Shown in pieces: positions 1 through 5,507 of a stretch of DNA of 6,486 nucleotides. A model generated the notes under the pieces. The model worked only from the letters and a program-made list of their open reading frames with translations, had not been told where the DNA came from and did not search any database. The stretch covers positions 1 to 6,486 of the forward strand of contig NZ_JNIW01000057.1 of NCBI RefSeq assembly GCF_000701425.1, given 5' to 3'. The translations under genes and the position numbers were made by a program. Source of the stretch: Deinococcus frigens DSM 12807. Lineage in GTDB: Bacteria; Deinococcota; Deinococci; Deinococcales; Deinococcaceae. Position 1 is the stretch's first letter, and every line of letters starts with the position of its first letter.

Positions 1-251
1 ACCATCAGCAAGTGATTTCCACGGCTCGCTGCAACAATGTCATTGAGCAATCGCACCGATCTACACGGCGTCAGGAACGACAACAACAGGGATTCAAACG
101 AAAAAAACGAGCGCAAGAATTTCTGAGGCTGCACGCCCGAATCGAGAACATCCACCATCACGCCCGAACCAGCGTTTCTACCTCAATCAGACGAAGCAAT
201 CAGAAACAAGCGTTCCAGACGTGGTTAATGGTCGCGGCAGGGGTGGCCTGA
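1..251 (+). CDS. IS6-like DDE transposase, C-terminal fragment (cut by the window edge)
   Basis: The reading frame is already open at base 3 and enters from outside the window, so the GTG at 12 is internal rather than the start. About 82 residues are visible. They contain the ending typical of IS6-type DDE transposases: an STARCNNVIEQSHR segment in which the E (visible residue 15) fits the third catalytic acid, then the basic RRQERQQQGFKRKKRAQEF stretch and a LHARIENIHHH helix. In the family this enzyme cuts and joins the element ends. Stop TGA is at 249-251, inside a strong hairpin. The family call rests on the motif; the D-D residues and the left end lie outside the window, so intactness cannot be judged. 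Confidence 0.8.
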   Translation, partial: HQQVISTARCNNVIEQSHRSTRRQERQQQGFKRKKRAQEFLRLHARIENIHHHARTSVSTSIRRSNQKQAFQTWLMVAAGVA

Positions 252-270
252 ACTTCAGGCCACCCCTGCC
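236..270 (+). terminator. 17-bp-arm palindrome at the end of the transposase gene
   Basis: Arms 236-252 and 254-270 are perfectly complementary around a single central base (C253), which in RNA would give a GC-rich stem of about 15 bp with a short loop. It overlaps the transposase stop codon and has no T run after it. Its position suggests a transcription terminator, possibly working from both sides to insulate the element. No protein site is recognised in it. Confidence 0.6.
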
Positions 271-284
271 CTCAGGCTGCCACG

Positions 285-307
285 GGTCAAGTTAAGGCAA
301 CACAACC
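285..307 (+). repeat. Possible right terminal inverted repeat of the IS6-like element
   Basis: On the minus strand this stretch begins GGTTGTGTTGCC, which resembles the GG..TGTTGCAA start of IS6-family ends. It lies 34 bases after the transposase stop, where the right end would be expected. The left end is outside the window, so the inverted repeat and target duplication cannot be confirmed. Confidence 0.25.
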
Positions 308-845
308 GTCTGAATGCTGCGTGGAAAACACGTCGCCAGCGCTCATGCTCGGAATCATGCACGACACCAGGAATGTGCTCCCCGTTTGGGTAGCAGCCCT
401 GATCCATGAACCGGTGACCGCGCGCTGTCGACATGCAATAGGACTCCCTCCAGCCGCTCTGGTCAGCTGGTCGGTGGACGCCGCTCGAGGGCGGCTAGAG
501 GACGGCTGGATGTGGTTTACGGCGGCATGTGGCGTCCTCCTATCTGTGGGGGGACGACCGGCGTGGTCGACCTCTGAACCGAACCGTAACTACCGGGGGT
601 ATGGCAGCCTCATGGAGGCAGAGCGCTTTGCCAAACCTTGAGATGGAACCGGCCTGCGTTGTTAACGCAGGCCTGGGGCTGTGGTCTTTGATCACAGAGT
701 CGGGTCGGGTGTCACCTCGGTGCGCGGGGAGGCCACCGCCCGATGCGCTTCGGGTGTGTTGCTGACGCTGGGAAGACGATGCGTATGGCGCCGGTTCTGC
801 CGGAGAGATTTGGTGGACGCAACTGGTTTCGTTGGCGCCGCAGTG
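308..845. other. Gene-free stretch
   Basis: No reading frame here keeps the G/C-rich third positions seen in the convincing genes. The longest frames (a GTG-started 106-residue frame at 321-641 and antisense frames over 540-953) match no family I know and have arginine/proline-rich composition typical of GC-rich noncoding sequence. The only clear structure is the pair of hairpins at 651-697. The stretch may be a relic of older insertions between the IS6 tail and the broken minus-strand gene. Confidence 0.5.
651..697. other. Two tandem hairpins
   Basis: The first hairpin has perfect 10-bp arms, GGCCTGCGTT (651-660) and AACGCAGGCC (664-673), with a 3-base loop. Five bases later a second has 8-bp arms, CTGTGGTC (679-686) and GATCACAG (690-697), with one G-T pair and a TTT loop. 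Neither is followed by a T run on either strand. They may be a bidirectional terminator, a recombination-site relic or part of a structured RNA; nothing in the sequence decides between these. Confidence 0.4.
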
Positions 846-1100
846 GTGTGGATTCTGAACCAGTCCCGGGCGAGCGGGCGGTCGAACGCGATGCGCTGGT
901 TCTGGCTTAGGCGCAGCCGATCCTGCAGCGCCTGGCTGAGCTTGATGTCCCACACCCGGCCCTCATACAGGCGGCTGCTGATGGTGACGCCCAGCTGGGC
1001 GAACATCCCCTCAACGAACGCTATGAGGTGCTATTCGCCGACCGGCAAGCTGCTGGGAGTGTGCTCCCCAGTCACTATGTCAACGGGCCCTTCATGCCTC
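846..1100 (-). pseudogene. Remnant of an unidentified gene, broken by TAG and truncated at both ends
   Basis: Read on the minus strand, one frame has strong G/C third positions from about 1100 down to about 850. It includes EGPVDIVTGEH, then after the stop MFAQLGVTISSRLYEGRVWD and LRLSQNQRIAFDRPLARDW. An in-frame TAG at 1033-1031 sits between GE and HLIAFVEG; CAG to TAG is the simplest explanation. Coding quality collapses after DWFRIHT (about 845), although the frame stays open to about 692. At about 1100 it stops where the neighbouring element seems to begin. The LSQALQ..L.L..NQRIAFDR pattern faintly recalls the region after the motor domain in SNF2/RapA-like helicases, but this is only a guess. 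Confidence 0.5.
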
Positions 1101-1147
1101 GGCTCTGTAAACTGCCGTGTTAGGTCAATGGAATCATTTGGGGGGGC
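1101..1147 (+). mobile_element. Possible left end of the element carrying the 931-residue transposase
   Basis: The segment starts GGCTCTGTAAACTGCCGTG and runs 47 bases to the transposase start. GGCTCT-type ends close to the transposase start are usual in ISL3-like insertion sequences. The coding signal of the minus-strand remnant also ends here, as expected if an element landed inside that gene. I found no matching inverted copy downstream (expected ending: TTTACAGAGCC), so the right end is either lost, diverged or outside the window. Confidence 0.35.
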
Positions 1148-3943
1148 ATGAGAGGAAACTGGATTGCGTTGCCCTGGGCGATGGTGGTGGGCTCGACGTT
1201 GACCGAGGACTTTCCTGCCCTCCCTGCTGACGCGCTGGTGGCTGTTCCTGCCCGCTGGGATGAGGCCAGTGGCGTGTGGACTGTGGAGCTGGAGTTCCTC
1301 GCGCGGCCGCCTGGATATGGGGCGCTGGAGGCCAAGGGGAGGGGCTCCCGTACGGTGATCGACGCTCCGTGTGGCCTGGACATGGTTGAACTGCACGTGC
1401 GCTTCCGACGCTGGCGCTCACTCACGGGAGGACAGAGCGTGTCGCCGTTGCCGGCCTGGTGGGGGGACGCTGCGCGCCTGAAATACACACCTGAGCTGCG
1501 GGCGTACCTCGCTGGCAGTCGCACGATGCCTGGTCTGAGCCGGAGGACAGCGCAGCGTGCCGTTGGGGGATCTGCGGAGCTCCTCACGACGCTGCTGGCC
1601 CAGTCCACGTCCGCCCCTGCACCTGAGCCGGCTGACTACCGCCTCCGGCGCGCTGAGCCACTTCCGAGGATTCTGGCGGTGGACGAGATCTACCTGGGTG
1701 GCCGGTACTGGACGGTGCTGACGGACAACGACCAGGACGAGGGCGCGCCGCGGCACTTCCGTCAACGCTTCCTCGGGATTTGCCTGGGCCGGGACGTTGC
1801 TGTCAAGGGTGAACCTCCCAGCCCGCTCCAGCGGATGCTGGGAGAACTGGCCTCCTGGTACCGCGAGGATCGCAGCCGGTGGGACGCACCCCGTCCCGGA
1901 AGGCCCGATCAGGTCACGCTGGACTTGTGGAGTGGACATGTCCAGGCCTTCAAGGAAGCGTTCCTCCCCACACCGCGGAGAGCAACATACATCCACCCAC
2001 CGGAGTTCCTGGTGCCGGATGCCTTCCACCTGACGGCGCGGGGTCACCGAGTTCGGACGATGACCCTCGCACACTTTTGGCGTAAGTGCACGATGGCCGA
2101 GCGTGCGCAGCTGGAGCGGTGTGGCCACACTCCTCAGGCGGCCGCGACCTGTAAGTGTGCGGCGAAATCAAAGTGTGACCACCATCGGCGGCTTCACGCT
2201 CTGAATGCGGTGCTGGACAAAATTGGTCACGCTCGGTCGACTAAGGAGTGGTGGGACTTCAGGGTGGCCTGGTATCTGGCGCTCGATAGGGCTCGGAAGT
2301 ATGGGACGATCTCGGAGCGCGGCTTCATGACGCTTGCCGATGACCTGTCACGCAGAGTGGACGATCCTCAGCGGCGCGTCAGGTCGCGGGTAAAGGGTGC
2401 AAAGCTCGGCGTTCCCCGATCTAATGTCTGGTCGACAAACGCCCGTGCTGAACGCATGAACCGAGAGTTGCGCGCGGTGATGCAGGGGCTGGGCCGACGC
2501 AATCCGGCGTTGATCCTCGACCGCCTGATGGTCGAGATGGGCCGGGATCCAGTGGGAAGTGCGCCCGGAGCGGTGACCATGCTGGCGGGCAGCCTCGAAT
2601 GCCCTGGGTGTGGCGGCAGGGTGAGCATTCCCTCGGACGCCCTAGTTACGCCGATCCCGACCCTGCCCAGAGGGATGCAGCCGCTGAACCTGAAGCTGCC
2701 AACCCAGGTGCAGTGTGACCATTGTGGGCGGGTCACCCTGCCGCTCGCTCAGCTCCCCCGCACGCCGCAACTTGACCGGTGGCTCCAGGCACCCGGTCAG
2801 CTGGCCCTCCCGCGCCGCGTGCTCGCTCAACTGACGGGCCTGAAAGGAGCGGCGCTGCCCTCCCACAAGGCGATGATCACGCGCCTTGCTGAACAGACTG
2901 AAGGGAAGGCAAGGGCCGCCGGGGAGCGTGACCTGGAGACGCTGATCTACGACGAGATCTGGACGACGACGCGGGTCTGGCTGCTGCTCGCGACGCCGGC
3001 GGGACAGCTGGTGGACATGCAGCTGGTGCCGTCGCCAGTGCCGTCCAAAAAACCCAGCCATGAGGCGGTCGGCACGGCGGCAGCTGACTTCCTGACGCGT
3101 CACGTTGGAGGGCAACAGACGGTTGTGCTCAACAAGGAATACCGGGCGCTGATGGCGACCCTCGCTGGCCCCCTGCGGGCACGCAAGGTCAACGTCATCC
3201 TGAGTTCCTATGTGCTGCACGAGTATCATCGCCGGTTCTGGAACAAGCTGTTAAAAGAACTAGAGACCAAGCGTGAGAAATCGGGGAGCAAAGCACCAGT
3301 CGTGAATCGGGGTAAAGAACTGGATCTGGAACGACGCCGCCGGCTCCAGCGGGAGAATGCTGGAGGCACAGCAGCTGGCCAAGAAGAAGCTGGCCAACCA
3401 CATCTTCACGGGCGGAGTCAGCTACGGCGTGAGGCGTTCACTTGGCTTGAGCAGGAACGTGATTCAACTGGATCCGCGCTGACCATCCATGAAGCCAATG
3501 CCTTCTGGGCCAGCGTCAATGGTCTTGCGCAGACTGAGGCGGGCGAACCGACGACAGTGGTGCTGCAGGAACTGACGCTCTTCAAGCGGCTGCTTTCGCG
3601 CAACTGGGCAGGTACGAGAGCACTGCTGGACACCGCTGGTGTCTCAGGGCCGACAGGGGGGCGGAGCGCTACGTCACTTGATCCGCAGACATGCATCGAG
3701 CAGTTCTACGCTCGACGCGCACACCTACCGGATCGTTGGCAGGCCTGGAGGGCTGTTCGCCCTTTGATCACGGCTACGCTGTTGACCCCCCCTGTGTCCA
3801 TGGGGCGACACCCGCGCCTGCTGTCACGCATCACGGGTCTGTTGAGGAGTTCCCCAAGTCTAGATCCGGACGTGCAGCGTGAGCGCATTCTCCGCGTTGA
3901 GGCGCATGAACGTGCTGGCGGTCATGCACGTGCGGGTGCCTGA
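1148..3943 (+). CDS. 931-residue ISL3/Mutator-like DDE transposase with a second, degenerate transposase-like half
   Basis: Likely DNA transposase. Residues 80-140 look like the arginine-rich and helix-turn-helix region preceding the ISL3 catalytic domain (VRFRRWR, then SRRTAQRAV at 131-139). Catalytic candidates are D179 in LAVDEIYLGGRYW, D291 in LVPDAFHLTARGH and E435 in STNARAERMNRELR; the D291-E435 gap of 144 residues holds a Cys/His cluster (C325, C335, C337, C343, H345, H346). A zinc ribbon follows (C485/C488, C523/C526). The second half begins with helices at about 551-582 and repeats the first signature as YDEIWTTTRVWLLL (601-614), but position 662 is N where a second acid might be expected. 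Typical single transposases of this type are about 400-550 residues, so this protein is close to twice that. ATG 1148 is the first standard start after TAG 1121-1123, with a G7 run just before it. Residues 737-760 look out of frame (see separate entry). Confidence 0.7.
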   Translation: MRGNWIALPWAMVVGSTLTEDFPALPADALVAVPARWDEASGVWTVELEFLARPPGYGALEAKGRGSRTVIDAPCGLDMVELHVRFRRWRSLTGGQSVSPLPAWWGDAARLKYTPELRAYLAGSRTMPGLSRRTAQRAVGGSAELLTTLLAQSTSAPAPEPADYRLRRAEPLPRILAVDEIYLGGRYWTVLTDNDQDEGAPRHFRQRFLGICLGRDVAVKGEPPSPLQRMLGELASWYREDRSRWDAPRPGRPDQVTLDLWSGHVQAFKEAFLPTPRRATYIHPPEFLVPDAFHLTARGHRVRTMTLAHFWRKCTMAERAQLERCGHTPQAAATCKCAAKSKCDHHRRLHALNAVLDKIGHARSTKEWWDFRVAWYLALDRARKYGTISERGFMTLADDLSRRVDDPQRRVRSRVKGAKLGVPRSNVWSTNARAERMNRELRAVMQGLGRRNPALILDRLMVEMGRDPVGSAPGAVTMLAGSLECPGCGGRVSIPSDALVTPIPTLPRGMQPLNLKLPTQVQCDHCGRVTLPLAQLPRTPQLDRWLQAPGQLALPRRVLAQLTGLKGAALPSHKAMITRLAEQTEGKARAAGERDLETLIYDEIWTTTRVWLLLATPAGQLVDMQLVPSPVPSKKPSHEAVGTAAADFLTRHVGGQQTVVLNKEYRALMATLAGPLRARKVNVILSSYVLHEYHRRFWNKLLKELETKREKSGSKAPVVNRGKELDLERRRRLQRENAGGTAAGQEEAGQPHLHGRSQLRREAFTWLEQERDSTGSALTIHEANAFWASVNGLAQTEAGEPTTVVLQELTLFKRLLSRNWAGTRALLDTAGVSGPTGGRSATSLDPQTCIEQFYARRAHLPDRWQAWRAVRPLITATLLTPPVSMGRHPRLLSRITGLLRSSPSLDPDVQRERILRVEAHERAGGHARAGA
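3357..3430 (+). other. Out-of-frame segment inside the large transposase gene
   Basis: In the annotated frame this stretch reads NAGGTAAGQEEAGQ and so on, with third positions poor in G/C. One base later (frame starting ATG 3357) it reads MLEAQQLAKKKLANHIFTGG with almost every codon ending in G or C, continuing as VSYG before the original frame resumes at REAFTWLEQE. The second reading joins smoothly to the preceding basic helix ERRRRLQRE. This implies an extra base near 3355 and a missing base near 3430, either real mutations or assembly errors. Confidence 0.55.
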
Positions 3944-4170
3944 GACTAAACGCTGGCCAGGCACATATACCTCAGGGGCCTTCGCTCAAGTCCGCAAGTA
4001 CCCGAGCGGGTCGTCTCGTTGCCGGCGGTGGTGCCCGTGGACGCGCGGCAGGCCATCGTCCGCATGTGGGCGCGTGCAGAAGGAGGGTGGAGGCCGGCAC
4101 AGATGTTCGCTGGCTCATCGAGGCCCTGACCCTGCCCTCCTGGGACGGCGCGGAGGAGCAGGCCCTGTAA
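3906..4170 (+). pseudogene. 5' part of a decayed hypothetical gene, spread over three frames
   Basis: A good start exists at ATG 3906: GAGG lies four bases upstream and the gene overlaps the end of the transposase gene by 38 bases. The coding signal begins as MNVLAVMHVRVPETKRW ... AQVRKYP, continues one frame away as ERVVSLPAVVPVDARQAIVR MWARAEGG from about 4003, then another frame away as VEAGTDVRWLIEALTLPSW from about 4087, and meets TAA at 4168-4170. Each jump fits loss of one base in a G/C run. The TAA lies between AL and TGHGRVVAAL; TAC to TAA is the simplest reading. The spliced product is not a family I recognise; no membrane segment or signal peptide is visible. Confidence 0.45.
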
Positions 4171-4185
4171 ACTGGGCACGGGCGG

Positions 4186-4527
4186 GTGGTGGCGGCGCTC
4201 CAGGCACACGGGATCAAGGTTGGGGATCCCGTCGAGGCGGGCGAGTGGCATGCGCAGGGGGAGGGCACCTACGCCGTCCTGCCGCTAGAGGGTGGAGATC
4301 TGGCCCTCAGTACACTTGGCCGCTTCGGGGCGCAGCACGTGTGGGGCGGGGCGGGGAGCCACTCTGCTGCGACGATCGACCGGATCCGGGTGGCCCTGGC
4401 GGCCATGGGGTGGCCCTGGCTGGACGACGAGGTCATGTCGGTCACGGTGCCGGGGCTCAACGTCTACTATTTCGGGGCGTGGGAGTCCCTCACCGTCGGG
4501 GAACTGCTGTTCTACTGTCAGGATTGA
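4186..4527 (+). CDS. Hypothetical protein, probably the 3' part of the decayed gene upstream
   Basis: The open frame from GTG 4186 to TGA 4525-4527 encodes 113 residues with convincing codon use. It is acidic to neutral, probably a soluble alpha/beta protein: LQAHGIKVGDPVEAGEW, GTYAVLPLEGGDLALSTLG, IDRIRVALAAMGWPWLDDE, and a C-terminal VPGLNVYYFGAWESLTVGEL. No ribosome-binding site precedes the GTG, and the coding signal runs in the same frame through TAA 4168-4170, so this start may not be native. No catalytic motif, Cys cluster or known domain is visible, and I cannot assign a function. Confidence 0.55.
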   Translation: MVAALQAHGIKVGDPVEAGEWHAQGEGTYAVLPLEGGDLALSTLGRFGAQHVWGGAGSHSAATIDRIRVALAAMGWPWLDDEVMSVTVPGLNVYYFGAWESLTVGELLFYCQD

Positions 4528-4529
4528 CA

Positions 4530-4541
4530 GGGCGGCCGCCC
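4530..4541. terminator. Short GC palindrome between convergent genes
   Basis: GGGCGGCCGCCC is a perfect 12-base palindrome two bases after the TGA of the plus-strand hypothetical gene and 26 bases before the end of the convergent minus-strand gene. It could help end transcription from both sides. It has no loop or T run, and such palindromes occur by chance in GC-rich DNA. Confidence 0.2.
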
Positions 4542-4567
4542 CTGCACACGATCGCCGACATGGCCGC

Positions 4568-4878
4568 TCACTCGGGTGGAATGGCGATGGTGTGGTCGCC
4601 CAGGAAGGTGAACTGGTCGTCCTGAAGGATGAAATGCGTCACTTCTCCGCACCGGGAGCGGAAGGCATATGTCACCGGAAAGCCACGGTACTGCCAGCTG
4701 TCAACCGTCCCCCAGTGCCACAGCCACGCCAGCACGGCCTCTCTCGGCCAGCCCTGGACGTGCCGCTGCACCGCCCGCCCCTGCGAGAACAGGTCAACCG
4801 CCGTGAACGCCCACGCGCACCAGGCGGCGCACCGCCTCGTGTTACAGGGCTTGAGCGTCCCGATGAGCCCTGTAACAT
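4568..4878 (-). pseudogene. Hypothetical protein, 5'-truncated fragment
   Basis: The minus-strand frame ends at TGA (4570-4568) and has strong G/C third positions back to about 4878. It encodes roughly 100 residues including CNTRRCAAWCAWAF, TAVDLFSQGRAVQRHVQGW, LAWLWHWGTVDSWQYRGF and the end QDDQFTFLGDHTIAIPPE. It is rich in tryptophan and belongs to no family I can name. The frame stays open to an ATG at 5011, but that extra part lies antisense to the recombinase gene and reads as an arginine-rich shadow. No ATG, GTG or TTG occurs between that ATG and the GTG at 4771-4769. The natural 5' end was therefore probably lost when the recombinase-bearing DNA arrived. It converges with the gene ending at 4527. 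Confidence 0.5.
4840..4877. promoter_or_regulatory. Perfect 12-bp inverted repeat upstream of the recombinase
   Basis: TGTTACAGGGCT (4840-4851) and AGCCCTGTAACA (4866-4877) are perfect inverse copies separated by 14 bases. The pair ends 7 bases before the recombinase start. Paired 12-bp arms in a site of about 28-38 bp are typical of binding sites for serine resolvases, which often bind beside their own gene. The repeat overlaps the predicted promoter, so it could be an operator, a recombination site or both. Junction of two element ends is the main alternative. Confidence 0.55.
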
Positions 4879-4884
4879 AATGCA
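4851..4884 (+). promoter_or_regulatory. Predicted leaderless promoter of the serine recombinase
   Basis: TTGAGC (4851-4856) fits a -35 box. After 16 bases TAACAT (4873-4878) fits the TANNNT form of -10 box, and the GTG start follows 6 bases later. That spacing would place the transcription start at or next to the start codon. No ribosome-binding site is present. Leaderless genes with this layout are common in Deinococcus. The promoter lies within the inverted repeat, suggesting self-repression. Confidence 0.45.
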
Positions 4885-5127
4885 GTGCCCACCCCAGCCG
4901 TCGCCTACTACCGCGTCTCCACCGCCAAACAGGGCCAATCCGGGCTCGGCCTCGAAGCCCAGCAGGCCGCCGTCCTCGCCTTCGCCCGCGGCAAGGGGCT
5001 CGAATTGGCACTGGAGTTCACCGAGGTGGAAACCGGCACCCGCAAACGAAGACGCCCCCAACTCGAAACGGCCCTCGAGGGGCTTAACCTAGCGAAGGTC
5101 GAAATTTTGGCCAACCCGGCGATATAG
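4885..5127 (+). pseudogene. Serine recombinase (resolvase/invertase family), truncated N-terminal fragment
   Basis: From GTG 4885 the protein begins MPTPAVAYYRVSTAKQGQSG, with the family signature YxRVST: R10 and S12 fit the catalytic arginine and the nucleophilic serine that attaches to DNA. LGLEAQQAAV, FTEVETGTRKRRRPQLETAL and the following L (to about residue 66) also match the resolvase core. The sequence then departs from the family (GLNLAKVEILANPAI) and stops at TAG 5125-5127. The AKLDRLxR segment, long dimer helix and DNA-binding C-terminus are missing, whereas full proteins have about 180 or more residues. It therefore should not be able to recombine DNA. The break near 5085 coincides with a change to AT-richer sequence, suggesting an insertion or deletion junction. 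Confidence 0.75.
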
Positions 5128-5467
5128 ATAGAGTGATGTGGTCAGGTGCATGCGGAAACGAACCCATTCGCAAGGCCCGACTGCAACGAACATAACCTGT
5201 TGCCGCAGGTGTGCCCCGCTCACCCCTGAACCCCTCGAGAGATCTTCCAGATCAACGTGCCCCGTGGGACGCCGTTCTAGTCGCAGTCGAAAAACCTGCC
5301 GAACCACAAAAGGGGTCAGTCGTCGAGCCTCAGCCCAGCTGGCACCGTACAGGGCGGTGAGGGTGGCGATGGACGTGACCAGCCGCGCGAGGGCCTGCGC
5401 GCCGCCGACCGCGCGGCGCTCCTGGGGTTCACTGGCCACGGCGTGCGCCCAGCCTGGGGCACAGCGA
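5128..5467. other. Stretch without a convincing gene
   Basis: A minus-strand frame is open across 5089-5481. Its upstream part, about 5467-5330, has G/C-rich third positions (QALARLVTSIATLTALYG and neighbours) and might be a gene scrap. The rest loses that signal and the frame starts inside the terminator loop, so I do not call it a gene. The left part, about 5085-5160, is noticeably richer in A and T. No promoter, tRNA or repeat stands out. Confidence 0.4.
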
Positions 5468-5496
5468 AGCCCGGCGGCCACAACGGCCGCCGGGCT
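5468..5496 (-). terminator. Terminator of the RCC1/PxKF gene
   Basis: Arms AGCCCGGCGGCC (5468-5479) and GGCCGCCGGGCT (5485-5496) form a perfect 12-bp GC-rich stem with the loop ACAAC. The hairpin begins 11 bases after the stop codon of the minus-strand surface-protein gene, the expected place for a terminator. There is no T run; only GCTTCG follows on the minus strand. Confidence 0.7.
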
Positions 5497-5507
5497 GGGG
5501 TCTGGTC

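Noticed and set aside
255..434. Minus-strand 59-residue frame (MSTARGHRFMDQGCYPNGEH...)
   Set aside because: It reads somewhat protein-like, but codon use is mixed, no start site is convincing, and its end runs through the IS6-like palindrome.
321..641. Plus-strand 106-residue frame starting GTG
   Set aside because: No ribosome-binding site, no recognisable motif and third positions unlike the good genes.
681..1151. Plus-strand 156-residue frame
   Set aside because: It is opposite the minus-strand remnant with better codon use and is rich in Arg/Ser/Trp, as shadow frames are. Only its last codons (ATG 1128) are of interest.
1418..2128. 236-residue and other antisense frames across the transposase gene
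   Set aside because: Arg/Pro-rich shadows of the plus-strand gene, whose motifs and codon use are clear.
1101..4174. GGCTCTGTAAACTG (1101) and GGCCCTGTAAACTG (4161) as direct repeats flanking a transposon
   Set aside because: A 13-of-14 match is expected a few times by chance in this window, and the 4161 copy lies inside continuous coding sequence with no junction.
5089..5481. Minus-strand 130-residue frame
   Set aside because: Starts inside the terminator loop, loses coding quality halfway and ends in the recombinase junction. At most a gene scrap at about 5330-5467.
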